64,000 nucleotides of DNA from Ryuthela nishihirai (lineage: Eukaryota; Arthropoda; Arachnida; Araneae; Heptathelidae). The DNA is taken from positions 4,461,156 through 4,525,155 of the forward strand of contig JAWZYU010000027.1 in NCBI GenBank assembly GCA_038380435.1. The letters are read 5' to 3'. Shown here one piece after another: positions 22,996 to 34,665 of this stretch. Made by a program: the position numbers and the translations under genes. The notes under the pieces were generated by a model, which worked only from the letters and a program-made list of their open reading frames with translations, searched no databases and was not told the origin of the DNA. How positions within the stretch are numbered: position 1 is the first letter of the stretch; every line of letters starts with the position of its first letter.

Positions 22996-24236
22996 AGCAC
23001 CAGTTTCGGACCTAAGTACTGGACAGATGAAACCTAGTAATTACTAGCGCTTGAAACCATAAGTACTGGACAGATCACGAGGTCACTTCAAAATTTCTTG
23101 AAAAATGCATGACATATACATAAATTTAATAATTTTTGCTTCCATTACCCATATTAGTATTTTCAAAGGGACGCAGGCCCCTTGTTCCATTTTCCTAGCT
23201 CTGGCATGTGTTATTTTAATTTAAAATTTTAGCTTACATTCAAACCCCTAAAATAATCCCCCAAAGATAAAGCTATATATTCTGTGGCCTGTGTAGAATT
23301 TGAAAAACTGTAGAAAACACAAGTGTATATACTTTTGAAAATGAATTATGACAAGTGGGTGAAAATGCAATTTTACTATTAATTTACTATTAATTTTACT
23401 ATTAATTAATTTTATTTTACTATTAATTTTTTAATTTTAATCCATTTATGTAATTTCACTATTAATTTGGTGTTTAGTATTCGACTCAAAATATTTTGGA
23501 TATCATATTATTGTTTCTTGCTATAATTTTATTTAACATTAGCTGTATATAGTGATTTTCTATAATAGTTCCCATTTAACATGATTTTTTTTACATATTG
23601 CATTGCTCTTTTTGAAGATTTTTTGTATTCTACTGGATGTTTTTTTTTTTCAGAAAAAATAATTTAATTCTCAATTTTTATTAAAAACAACATAAATGAA
23701 TAATTGTATGAAAGGTGTACATATGATCCATTAGTTAATTTCACAATTTATTTTTTAACAAGGAAACCATTTAATGTGATTTGCTTGTATCCATTTTGTG
23801 TGTAATATTTGCATTATTCTGTACTATAAAAAATAATTGATGCTATATTAGTAGTGGGGGAACGCGCTAGTGATGCTTCTCGAATATGAATGTAACTAGT
23901 GTTGCTAATCATGTTAACAATTGCGGATTTTCTATTTTGTGATTTTTTTGCTGAGATGATATTTATGACTGGAAACACAAGAAAAGAGAAGATGTAGTGG
24001 ATGCTTCTTGGACAAGCTCGCAAAATTATGAGAATAGTATATTCTCATAAGTGAAATATTTGTTTACATACCATAACAAATGGGTGGACCCACACACAAA
24101 ATATTTACGTGCATCTATCTATGTATAAGATTTTAAAAGATATTTTCCTGAAAAAAAAGGAAAAAGAAACCAAGTTATAACCAATCTGCTTCAAACAGCT
24201 GTTATCTGTATTAATATACTGTCACATGCTGATTTA
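22996..24236. other. AT-rich region
   Basis: No gene is supported. 23085-23175 resembles 235-325. A short minus-strand open frame at 23814-24023 shows no known motif. 23370-23470 is a low-complexity repeat of TTTACTATTAAT. Confidence 0.5.
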
Positions 24237-25143
24237 GGTGTAAATGGTAGCTAGGCAGTAACTGAAAGGAGAGCTATGCACCAATCATCTGGGTTAAGCA
24301 AAAAACCAGCCAGGCTTAGCACCTAATGTCCGATCCCACCTTCTTCGGCTTGCAAGAAACCAGATGGACAGATAAAAGGTCGGATTCTTGAAAATAATCT
24401 AAAATTTATCTTTTCAGGGAGGGATGATAAAAACCATTTCCAAGGCATAGGTTTGTTTCTTATAGCAGACACACTAGTGATGCTCTTCTTGGATATGAAT
24501 AAACCAATGAAAGTTCCTTACAGCTAAATTTCAGACAAGCATTAAAGACTTGAATGTTATCTGTTGTTAATGCCCCCACTGAGGATGAGGATGAGGAGGA
24601 CAGGTTTTAAGGACAATTTCAGGCCATTTTGAATTCTGTCAAGAAGGAGATATTACCCTTGTTCTAGGTGACTTCAGTGCCAATTCATTTCTCAGCCAGA
24701 AATAAAATTTTACCAAAGATACATAGATAATTTAATCTCTCCATAGATAGTTGGAATGTGAGGACTCTGCACAGAGATTGTTCTCTAGATGTTCTCACAT
24801 AAGAATTCCACCATTATAATTTAGATATTCTCAACTTGGAAGAGACCAGATGGACAGATAAAGATAAGATTCTTAAAAATATCTTAAATTTCTTTTTTTA
24901 TGGAGGTCATAAGATGTAAGTCTGCTTCTCAGCAGATACACTAGTGATGCTCTTCTAGGATATGAGTGCATTGATGAAAGGTTTCTTACAGCTATATTTC
25001 AGATAAGCATTAAAAACATGAATGTTATCTGCTGTTATGCCCTCATTGAGGCTGCCAATGAGGATGAGAATGTATTTAGACATTTTGAATTCTGTCAAGA
25101 AAGGAGATATTACCCTTGTTCTAGATGACTTCAATGCCAATTT
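24237..25143 (+). mobile_element. LINE-A copy A4, two tandem endonuclease fragments
   Basis: The first piece (24237-24690) joins the LINE-A 5' terminus directly to the endonuclease start at about 24350, then stops at CTTCAGTGCCAA. The second piece (about 24745-25143) begins at AGTTGGAATGTGAGGAC and stops at the same point, CTTCAATGCCAA. Each piece is followed by the same foreign sequence, AAATAAAATTTTACCAAAGA, which belongs to a Penelope-like element. Many frameshifts; non-coding. Confidence 0.85.
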
Positions 25144-25610
25144 CATTTGTCGGCGAGAAATAAAATTTTACCAAAGATACGTGAATGACATCATCTGCAT
25201 CTTCAACACAACCGACAGAAATCTCCCAGAGAAGAAAACATCATTAACTTCTTAGATATCACGCTAAAAATAACAGATTAAAAATTCTCAATCACTAATT
25301 ACAAAAAAAAAACAACTACTAGACTTTCAATCTAACCACCCAACATATATAAAGAAAAATTTAATCGATCAAGAAATAAAGAAAATTCAATTTCAAAACA
25401 CAGAGGAAGAACAAACAATATTACAAATTAAAACACTTGAAAAAAATCTTGCAGAAATCCATTATCCAGCCAATTTCATCCTAAAGATAAAAAACAAAAA
25501 AGTAGATAAATCAAGTGAAACAAAAGAAAAACTGTACCTCACTAAAATATTGCCTTATCATAAAGGTCTTTTTGAAAAAATCCAGAGTGAGCAATAAATT
25601 CAATATAAGA
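25144..25610 (+). mobile_element. Penelope-like element fragment, RT C-terminal part
   Basis: Translated in two frames it gives FYQRYVNDIICIF (the RT YVDD box with Asp changed to Asn), then INFLDITLKITD, then a TTTRL and SNHPTYIKKN segment, and a lysine-rich C-terminal stretch ending near 25590 (LPYHKGLFEKI). The order of YVDD, FLD and SNHP is characteristic of Penelope-like reverse transcriptases. Frameshifts occur near 25235 and 25320. Only the thumb-side third of the RT is present; no GIY-YIG endonuclease is seen. Confidence 0.75.
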
Positions 25611-25639
25611 ATAACACTCATGTCCTAGAAGAGCTCAGG

Positions 25640-26745
25640 ATCAATATCATCAATGCACTCATATCCTAGAAGAGCATCACTAGTGTATCTGCTGAGAAGC
25701 AGACTTACGTCTTGGAGACCTCCATAAAAAAAGAAATTTAAGATATTTTTAAGAATCTTATCTTTATCTATCCATCTGGTATCTTCCAAGCTGAGAATAT
25801 CTAAATTATAATGGTGGAATTCTTATGTGAGAACATCTAGAGAACAATCTCTATGCAGAGTCCTCACATTCCAACTATCTATGGAGAGATTAAATTATCC
25901 ATGTATCTTGGTAAAATTTTATTTCTGGCTGAGAAATGAATTGGCATTGAAGTCACCTGGAACAAGGGTAATATCTCCTTTCTTGACAGAATTCAAAATG
26001 GCCTGAAATTATCCTTAAAACCTGTCCTCCTCATCCTCATCCTCAGTGGGGGCATTAACAACAGATAACATTCAAGTCTTTAATGCTTGTCTGAAATTTA
26101 GCTGTAAGGAACTTTCATTAGTTTATTCATATTCAAGAAGAGCATCACTAGTGTGTCTGCTCTGTCCGTTTTCTACCACACAAAACATTAACTATCTGGT
26201 ACACCTTTCTGCTATTGTGCTGTTTAACTGCTTCCACAGCTTTGTCAACCAAGCCATCAAGCCAAAGATTCTTGTCAGCAGCTAACTGATCCTTTACACA
26301 TTTATTAAGCTCTCTGTAATGCTTTCTATTAGGATTAGTAGGGTATTGATTAAGGACATTCCTGCAGTTCTTTCTTTCTGAAATAAGCTCAAGTGCCTTA
26401 TCACTCAAATAATTCTGCCTCCTCTGCTCCTTTTTTACTAAAAGAGTACTGTTGGTTTCCGAAAAAGCCTGTTTGAAATGGTCCCATTCTTACTCAACTT
26501 CAGTAGTAAGCAAACCATGACTATCATGGTAAGCTTTGGCTATAACTGGGTCTTTCAGAGTTTCAGTATTAAAAGTAAATTTTTTAACCCTAGCATAACA
26601 CTTTTTAAGTTTAAGTTGCAAGATACTTTTAACAAGGTAATGGTCAGATCCAATTTCAGCTCCCCTATATGACCTGGTATTCCTAACAGAACTAGCCCAT
26701 TTGCTGTTAATTAATATATAAACAATCATAATTGCTTCATGTCAT
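25640..26745 (-). mobile_element. LINE-A copy A5, rearranged, forms an inverted repeat with A4
   Basis: 25640-26160 is the reverse complement of the A4 tandem (24463-24990), including the same LINE-Penelope junction at about 25920. At 26160 it switches abruptly to the LINE-A segment before the RT (26161-26745). Protein pieces there include NLWLDGLVDKAVEAVKQHNS at about 26205-26290 and NSKWASSVRNTRSYRGAEIG near 26660-26710. The result is a palindrome with arms of about 520 bp around the Penelope fragment. Confidence 0.85.
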
Positions 26746-27870
26746 AGTTTCCCATGGGATTTTATTTTTAAGATAATTCTACATTGAAAAATTGAACTTC
26801 ACCTTGTGTGCCTTAACATATCACATGTTATTTAAGTATCCTTATTAACCCTTTGTGTCTCTAAGCTGGGTTTATTATTTTCACTTTTCTGATTCTAGTG
26901 GTTCAAGGAATGTTCACAGTTTCACAGTGCAAGATGCAATATTTTGTTTGTTTTTTTTAAAAACAGAAATGGCCTTTTTTTAAACTGTTTTTAATCAATG
27001 TTGAAAGTAACATTTTATTCTATGGTATCCACTTGAAGAATTATGATAAAGTTTTTAAAAAATCTATCTGAGCCTGACTGATTATACATACATGTTGAGT
27101 CAGCATAAATAGCATCAAGTAGCGATGATTTAGTTTATACTTTTATTCCACTGTACAATACACAGATTATCAATCAGTTATGATTTCTAGTCTAGCAGTC
27201 TTCTGTCCACTCTAGCAGAGTTGTAATACTTTCTGCACTCTTAACATAAGATATCGATTTTATTAGTTGCATCATCTGGGAACAATACATATCGTTTTTA
27301 GTCAATATTATAGCAAGACTTCCAATTTTAAATACTTTTTTCTTAGTCTGATGCTTCTGGAATTATTTTTTATTGCTTGTAAAATGTACACTACAATTAT
27401 TAAAGAAAAATTAATTTGAAAAGATCAAAAATAAAACTGTTAATAATGCATAATTATGGACATCAGAAGAATCATGAGATTAAACAATCAGCCTTAAGGA
27501 CAGATTTTTGAAAGGAGGACTTATTTAGAAATATATTTTAATTAAATTTTAACAAAATACAATTACTAATATTAGAAAATTGTGATTTAAAAATATTTCT
27601 GCAATTTTAAAATTAAACTTTTCTGTTGCTGCTATGCTGCTTTATACTAAAACGATTCATTCTCAACTTCAGTGCTTCATCAAGTGAAACTTTCAATGCT
27701 TTGAAATATTTTTATTAAAAATTTTCAGTTTTTTTTTTATCTTTTTTCAGACATATTTTTTAGTTTCTACTTAAATTTAATTTTTTAAGGCAAAACAATT
27801 TTTTTATGAAGTTACATTTATTAGTCTTAATAGTTTGTAAATTGCCAAAAATCTAAGCACGTGCATTATA
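26746..27870. other. AT-rich region
   Basis: No gene. TTAACCCTTTGTGTCTC at 26845 is another TTAA plus CCCTTT motif of the kind seen at piggyBac-like ends. The remainder shows nothing recognisable. Confidence 0.45.
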
Positions 27871-28855
27871 TGAAGGGTGATCATTCAATCCGTGGACTGA
27901 TGCTAAAGTACTCATATGTAGTGCTTTTTCCAAAGTAACACTAGATGGCACTGTGCACGACCATTGTAAAGGAGGCTCCACATGCCAAGGTCGTTTGGCA
28001 TTGACTGCTGTTGTGTTAAGACTGTGATTCGAGTTGCGTGTCACAGACATTCGTTCAGAATGCCGGAAATTCAGACAGAACAGTGGTATGTCATTCGTTA
28101 TTGTGTTAGGTGAGGTCCAAGTGCTGCTGCGACTGTTGAAGAGATGAGTGAAGCCTACAGTAATGACTGTCTTCATAGGTCTGCCATTTTTAAGTGACAT
28201 ATGCGATTCAAAGATGGACATGAATCTGTTGCTGATGACCCAAGACCCGGCAAGCCTTCTTCCTCAATAACTCCTGAGCAAATCGAAAGAGCCCTGGCAA
28301 TCCTGAATGAAGACAGACAATTATGTTTTTTGACATCAAAGGTGTTCTTGTTACTCACTTTGTGCCTTGTGGAACAACCATGAATAAGGAAGTCTACTCG
28401 AAGGTTCTCAGAACCAAACTTTGGCGTGTCATTCGTGAAAAACATCCAGAACTTTCTGGTGTGACTTTGCTTCTCCATCACAACAATGCCAGGGTTCATA
28501 CAGCTAATATTGTATAGCCAGTGATCACTGCCATAGGTGCTGAAGTTCTGTCACATCCTCCATATTCCCTGGACTTAGCACCTTGCGATTTTTTCCTCTT
28601 TCCACAACTGAAGAAAGCTTTGAAATGGAAACATTTCACATCCGATGACGAAGCTTGCAGAGCCACAACAACAACACTTCGCACACTTTCGAAAAATGGC
28701 TTCAAAGACTCTTTTAATGCATGGGTACAACGATGGCAAAAATGTGTGAAGTTCAAGGGAGAGTATTTTGAGAAAGACAAATGCCAGGAAGATTCAGAGG
28801 ATGATATTAAATGTAACTTTTTGCTTCTGTCCACGAATTAAATGATCACCCCTCG
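27871..28855 (+). mobile_element. Mariner-like transposon, complete ends, internally deleted
   Basis: Inverted repeats of about 26 bp (GGGTGATCATTYAATYCGTGG) flank the element, each next to TA. At 985 bp it is shorter than a typical mariner of about 1.3 kb. Confidence 0.92.
28058..28840 (+). pseudogene. Mariner transposase, degenerate
   Basis: The N-terminus is near 28058 (MPEIQTEQWYVIRYCV), with a helix-turn-helix region to about 28200 ending RFKDGHESVADDPRPGKP (near 28208). A deletion after ITPEQIERALAIL joins this to the C-terminal half, so the central part with the first catalytic Asp is missing. At 28470-28500 the family motif HDNARPH reads HNNARVH, so the second Asp is replaced by Asn. 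A stop follows at 28514-28516. The last catalytic block, HPPYSLDLAPCDFFLF, is present near 28553. The element cannot encode an active enzyme. Confidence 0.88.
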
Positions 28856-29320
28856 TATATTATTTTTCTAAATGAATAAAAATTAAGAAAAACACTAAAT
28901 GAAAGATTTGTATTAACAGAAATATTATAAACTATTTACATTAGAATAACAAAATAATTTAGAATAAAAGGAAAAAAAACTAAACTTTTTTTATATTTTA
29001 GTGAAGTTAAAATGAAAAAATACAGCAGATTTTTGCAATATTTTTAAAATATGCTTAAAATTTTCAACTTATTTTTCTTCCTATTTTTGACATTTTATTA
29101 ATCATAATTAAATGCTCTTTCATTTGGTATATAAATGAGTATTTCCCTTCATTAGTCACTTCAGCATGATGAGCTTCTATAGTTGTGTATTTTATTTTCT
29201 GAAAACACTTAAAAGTTAACTTGCCCACCAAAGTGAGACCAGTTTAAAAAATCTAACACTTTAAGGGTCAAACAATTTGCCTGTAGTTAATGTCCCCAAT
29301 AAACTTGGATATAGATTAGT
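28856..29320. other. AT-rich spacer
   Basis: No features recognised. Confidence 0.4.
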
Positions 29321-29620
29321 AGGTTGTACTTTTTTGCACACAATGGATTAAATGGCAAGGTCACAAGGATCCTAAAAGGCTCAGAGAAGGTTGGAGAAGG
29401 GAACCCACTGGACAACTGTTAGGAGACAGATGGAAGCCTCCTGTCAAGGTCATCCAGCTATAATTTTCTATGATGTATAACGTTCCATATTCTACAATGT
29501 GCACAGGGCATAACTCTCCTGCACACTTTAGGTTCCATCCAACAGAGAGTGGCCTTTTCCAAACCCATCAAGAGTCCCCTTTCTGACTGAGGCAGGATGG
29601 GGGTTTAGCAGAGATACCAA
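29321..29620 (-). mobile_element. SINE-B copy, 5' truncated and rearranged
   Basis: Complement of the family's 3' two-thirds: GCACACAATGGATTAAATGG, GGCTCAGAGAAGGTTGG and GGAGACAGATGGAAGCCTCC. An unrelated AT-rich stretch of about 45 bp sits near 29460-29505. The pol III head is absent. Confidence 0.82.
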
Positions 29621-30294
29621 GATTAGTGGTGTTCCCAGAAAAATATAAATTGGGGGAGGTGGGTTTAGATGTTTAATGCAATGGAAGTTGAGGTACTGCA
29701 GTCTATGCTTTGTAGATACCGCCATAGAATGCTTTTGCAGATACTGCCCAGCAGTTATGGGAGGGAGTAATTTCCATATTCCCCTTCATCTGGTTATACC
29801 ATTGCCTTATATTAAACTCTAGCCCTGATTATACTATATACATTTCTTTTTGCTACCTTCAGACACTATTTCAGAGTTGTACTTTTAATCTTTAGCTACA
29901 TGCAATTTAAGAATATATTTTGCTTAAGAAATGCTTCTGATATTTGTCCACAGAACTAGCAGGATTGAAACACTTAGAAATTACACTTTGTTAGTTTCCT
30001 CAGGGTAACAAGTTTCTGTAGGAATATGCATTATTATTTTAGATGTTATACTACACTCAGTAATAAACATCTGATAATGATTCAAAATAATATTAAATGC
30101 ATATTATTTCAATAATTTTGCCACATGCACAATTACAATATTATTTTTGATAATTATATTTTAAATCTACAAGAAAATATTAAGTATGGAAATAATGACA
30201 GCAGTAATTTTTTGCACACACATCACAAAATAAATTTTCATAATGCTTCAAAAACAAGACATAAAACTATATATATATTTTATACAAGGGTGAT
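29621..30294. other. AT-rich spacer
   Basis: No gene or repeat recognised. Confidence 0.4.
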
Positions 30295-30550
30295 TCATAG
30301 GTCTGCATTTTATCATCTACTTGAAAAATGATTATTACAATATAAATAACGAATCTTACTCAGTGAAATATAAAAGATAATTTTCAATAGTTCATAGCCA
30401 TCTCTCAACAAGTTGTTTGATTCCTCTCCAATGCCATGTTTGGTTGTTGGAGGTGAAAAATCTCAACATCTGTTTTCAATTTCCTGATATGTTTGAATCC
30501 ATAGAGTGAAAGAGGTGATAGTTGAAAGGAATTAGGTCTGGACTATAAGC

Positions 30551-30930
30551 TGGGTTGTTTTACCTCTGAGCAGCATTTTTTTGTGCACAGTGGACTATAC
30601 AGACAAGTCACAAAGACCCTGAGGGCCCAGAGAAGGTTGGAAGGAGGGGACCCACTGGACAGCTGTAGGGAGACAGATGGTAGCCTTCCGACAAGGCCAT
30701 CCAGCATGTTCTTTAATGTACACAGAGTATGATCTTTCCCCCCCACACACACAATTAACATCCCATCCAGAGGATAGTGGCCTGTCCAAGCCCAACATAT
30801 CCCCCACTGACTGAGGGCAGGGTAGGGAGTTTTGCGGAGACAAATCTCTACGCTGACACAGGAAGGACTCAAATCTGGGAACTGCAGGTTATGAGCCTGG
30901 TGTGCTACTGACTGAGCCAACTCCACCTCA
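30551..30930 (-). mobile_element. SINE-B copy inside a mariner, with target-site duplication
   Basis: Full-length, head at the right end (GGTGGAGTTGGCTCAGTC on the minus strand). The 8-bp duplication CTATAAGC lies at 30543-30550 and 30931-30938. Confidence 0.93.
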
Positions 30931-30984
30931 CTATAAGCAGGGTGAAGAAGATGAAGTTCAAATGTCAGTTCTTGAAAGTTTTCT

Positions 30985-31194
30985 TTAGTCTGAAGTGCAG
31001 AGTTTTAAGATTTTATCTTGCTGGAGGAGTACCTGATGCCTGTTTACCAATCCTTTACAGTGTTGAAGCATCACAGAGTGCTTGTACTCCACTTGTGCTG
31101 AGTAGAGGTTGGTATTGATGGTACATCCATTGGAAACCAGTTCAAAGTGCACTATACTCTCAAAATTCCACCAAATACACAGCATTGCCTTCAT
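30985..31194 (-). pseudogene. Mariner transposase fragment
   Basis: Seventy codons on the minus strand with the family's central block, KAMLCIWWNFESIVHFELV, followed by NRHQVLLQQDKILK where the second catalytic Asp of a DNA motif is expected. QDK replaces the usual DNA; the Asp itself may be retained. The remaining transposase, on both sides, is unreadable or displaced by SINE-B. Confidence 0.8.
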
Positions 31195-31760
31195 TATGAA
31201 TCATCCCCTCTTTGGGACAGGAATTATGAGCCGGCCTAGGTCAAGCCACTACTTTTGAGTGTTCAGATTATTGAAAAAGAACCATTTTTTACTGCATATA
31301 ACAAGTCACTTGATCAAACAGTGCTCACACGGATTAGCATGGAGTTTCCTGTTTGATTACAATATGACAGTTTGCTTGTTTGTAGTCAGTTCAGGTGGAA
31401 CTCTTTGACAACTCCTGGCTACCTTACTAATGAGTTGCAAATGCCTAACTAGGGTTGCTTGTGGGCAACCTAGTTTGAATGAGATCCTTGCAAGTGTTTC
31501 TCAATGGATCAGCTTCAACAGCACGGCACAAAATATTGTGATCTACCATCATCATTGGCAATGACCATCAAGATCACGGCTTTTACTTTCGAGGCCACCT
31601 TTGAACTTCTCACCTTCCACTTCACTTCCTCACCTTCCACTTCACATATGTCTCAGGCTGCTTTGGTAACTTTTAATCTTCTTTTTCAGTAATGACTTAA
31701 ACTGTACAAATATCAATACTTAACTTAGTCATTGTACATTTCTAATGGTGGAAACCAGGG

Positions 31761-32043
31761 CTGGGTTGTTTTACCTCTTAGTGACACTCTTTTTCACACA
31801 GTGGACTAAATGGCCAGGTCACAAGGACCATGATGGCTCAGATAAGGTTGGGGAGAGCTGTTAGGAGACACATAGCAGCCTCTTGGTCAAGACCATCAGG
31901 CATGTTTTTTAACATGCACAGTGTATGGCTCTCCCACACACTGCCTGGGACATTAAGCCATCTGCTATCCACCAGTGGCCTTTCAAGCCCATCAGTGTCC
32001 CCTACTGATTGGGTGCAGGGGTAAGGAGTTTTGTGAAGATAAA
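31761..32043 (-). mobile_element. SINE-B copy, head missing
   Basis: Shares the 3' end (GGGTTGTTTTACCTCTTAGTG on the plus strand) and body with other copies. It stops before the tRNA-like head at about 32043. A 19-bp tandem duplication (CTCACCTTCCACTTCAC) lies just outside it at 31608-31648. Confidence 0.82.
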
Positions 32044-32499
32044 AGTAGGATCCTGGTTTCTGTTAATACTTATGGACTGACACAATGGACTTTATACTTT
32101 CTCTTAGTACTATATTCAGGGGTATGCAAATGCAACATGGTGATGTGTCACCATACATATTTTGCATGGTGGAAAAATGCATCCACTTATGAATCACCCT
32201 AGTACTTATACAACGATTTTAGTTACAGAAGCTTTATATGAATTAATAAACTTACAAAGTGAAAATTTTATTCCATTCAGGTGCAAGGGTTTTGTACTCT
32301 GTGTGTGTTTGTAGCCTTGCATTAATCAACTCCACAACACAAAATGGATCGCTTTTCCCACATAAATCAGCTGCAGCTAAGCTCTGAGCTTTATATACTA
32401 GAAAAAAGGAAATAAAAAATTTACAAATCTCAAACTTAAAAGTCACTAGTATACACAATTGTATCAGAATAATATGACCACCTACCTAATAATGGGAAT

Positions 32500-32807
32500 A
32501 ACCACCCTTGGCCTGGATGACAGTGGCGAGACGGCATGGCATGAACGCAATGAGGCCTGGAAGGTTGCCAGAGGCACATGTGCCCATTCGAACTCCATCA
32601 GAGCATGGAGGTTCCGGAGATGATGTGTTGTGGAACCACACGCTGAACCTGTCGATCCAAATTGTCCCTCAAGTGCTCTATGGAATTGAGGTCAGGCGAT
32701 TTCGCCGGCCAAGGGAAAACAGAGACATCGCTGTCATGTTCCTGGAACCAGTCACGCACCACCTTAGCAACATGGCAGGGTACACCATCACCACCAGGGT
32801 AAACATC
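32500..32807 (-). pseudogene. Tc1-like transposase C-terminal remnant lacking a catalytic Asp
   Basis: Minus-strand protein reads GGDGVPCHVAKVVRDWFQEH and then KSPDLNSIEHL. Compared with the intact copy, six residues containing QQDNA are gone (an 18-bp in-frame deletion near 32780), which removes the second catalytic Asp. The third catalytic residue (Glu in NSIEH) remains. A frameshift follows near 32630. Confidence 0.87.
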
Positions 32808-33016
32808 GGGGCGGGGGTGGCTCAGTCGGTAGCGTGCCAGGCTCTTAATCTGTAGTTCCCAGGTTTGAGTCCCAGATGGGTCAGTGTTGAGATTTATCTC
32901 CGAAAAATTCCCCGCCCTGCCCACGGTCAGTAGGGGACACCGATGGGCTTGGAAAAGCCGCTGTCCATCGGATGGGACGTTAAGCCGTGACCCCGTGTGC
33001 GGGAGAGCCATACCCT
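32808..33016 (+). mobile_element. SINE-B copy, 3' truncated, within a Tc1-like element
   Basis: Begins GGGGCGGGGGTGGCTCAG with a perfect A box and B box (GGTTTGAGTCCC), and ends abruptly at TACCCT near 33016. No target duplication is visible; the deletion of the host transposon removed it. Confidence 0.9.
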
Positions 33017-33298
33017 CATAATATATGTTATGGGGCTGTTACCCCCATAACAGCCCATGAAGTCTGCTGTTTCAGAGATGCTTCCACCCTTGGTGCGGTA
33101 GTCAATGATCATTCCTTTTTGAATGTCCATCAAATCAATACCTCTGTCCATTGTGCTCACATTACACACTATGGCTCATCTGTCCTGGCTGGACGCTTAT
33201 ATCTCCGTGTGGTCGACCCTGTCATGTGCATTCTGTGATGCGCCTGGATGGGTACACTGTGATTCTGTGGGTGGTCATATTATTCTGATATGACTGTG

Positions 33299-34038
33299 TA
33301 TGCAGACATTTTTATAAAGGAATTGGCCTTATTGGTCTGATACCCTGCTCTGATGTCAAAAGTAAAATATTTTACACAGAATTATTTTGCAATACAGTGA
33401 ATTATACATTATAACAACCCATAAAAGCTTAGTTTTTAGTTGTTTACAGAACAAAATAATATACCTTTATTTGTCTTGGGGGAGGGGGGAGAAAGGGTAG
33501 ATCGATGAATTTAAAAACTGCCATGTGTATTCCCTTCACGGATTCCAAAAGGCCAGCTGAGAATGGGCCCAGAGCAATCTATCATTTGCCACAGTGAAGT
33601 AGAGTGGAGAATATTCGTTTTTTCTATAAATATGCTTATAACCAAACTTATTAAAGCCATCCAAATTCAATAATACTAAAAATCCTCTAATATTCATATT
33701 ATTTATTTTAGAGCAACTCATCATTAAACCTTTAAAGTGTCAGAAGCTGATTATCAGTTTTCAAAAATCACTATGAATGAACTTGCAACAAGTATTTTAT
33801 GCTTACCTTCCATTTTTTCTCCTTTTAGTTTTTATATTTTTTTGTTCACAAATAAATGATTTCTTTTATTATGCAATGTAAACTATTTCATTCATTAGTT
33901 GTTTCATAATGGAGGCTCAGAAATTGAGTTGCATTTTTAGAGGAAAAAAACAAAATCTGTCACTGTAGTAAAGGTTAAGGGCAAGGCTCCACCAATATTT
34001 CTGCAATAAACTTTAAAACAGAAGTTCTCAAAAATTTT
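33299..34038. other. AT-rich region with one copy of a direct repeat
   Basis: 33517-33625 is repeated almost exactly at 37847-37958 (core AGCTGAGAATGGGCCCAGAG). TTAAACCTTTAAAGTG lies at 33724. No gene. Confidence 0.5.
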
Positions 34039-34665
34039 TTAACCCTTCCAGTACAACACACATATCCATTTTTATTATAACAAAAAAGAAAAAATGACTT
34101 TTTACAAATAAAAATTGCCGTTTTAAATTTTTTTATACATATCTTATAAAGGTATATAATTCAGAATTGATAAATAATATTTTCTTTTTTCATTTGATGC
34201 ACATTTTATTAAACATCTATTTATAATGACAAGTAATTTATTAAAGCCATCTGAGTGCCATTTTTTAGAAGCGATATAAAATATTGCCAATTTGTTAACA
34301 TTACTCTGTACTGAAGCAATCCCCTAAATTAAGCTCAGAAGTTTGATTTGAACTATTATCAACAAATTTTTCCTAAAAGTTGCTAAAATTTCCTAATAAT
34401 TAAAAAAAATGCTATTTTTAAAAATGGAATATTTTGGAATTAATTATGAAGTATGTTAATAGGCATAAAAAAAGGCAATCAGATACTATTCTTTTGGTGT
34501 TCCACTGTAAAAAGTCTATTAAAATTGATATGTTACTACAATATTAAAATTTTTTACATCAATAAATTTAAAAATTAAATTCTCTAATTTTGAAGGAAGA
34601 TATCACTCTAAAAACGTCAATCAAATTTAGAGGAAAAATTGTTTTGAGCCGGATGGAATATGAAC

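Larger units (their letters stand above)
30295..32202 (-). mobile_element. Mariner-like transposon split by two SINE-B insertions
   Basis: Ends CAAGGGTGATTCATA at 30295 and, complemented, CTAGGGTGATTCATA at 32202, each next to TA (30293-30294 and 32203-32204). The 1.9 kb span shrinks to about 1.25 kb, normal mariner size, once the SINE-B insertions at 30551-30930 and 31761-32043 are removed. A third internal copy of the end motif (GAATCATCCCCTC) at about 31197 suggests some further rearrangement. Confidence 0.78.
32454..33298 (-). mobile_element. Tc1-like transposon (same family as 47982-49190), internally deleted
   Basis: Ends match the family's inverted repeat (TATCAGAATAATATGACCACC) and are flanked by TA at 32452-32453 and 33299-33300. 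About 575 bp of transposase sequence present in the 47982 copy is missing and a partial SINE-B occupies the gap. Confidence 0.93.

Noticed and set aside
31504..31692. Short serine/threonine-rich protein
   Set aside because: Lies inside the rearranged mariner and includes a 19-bp tandem duplication; no independent support.
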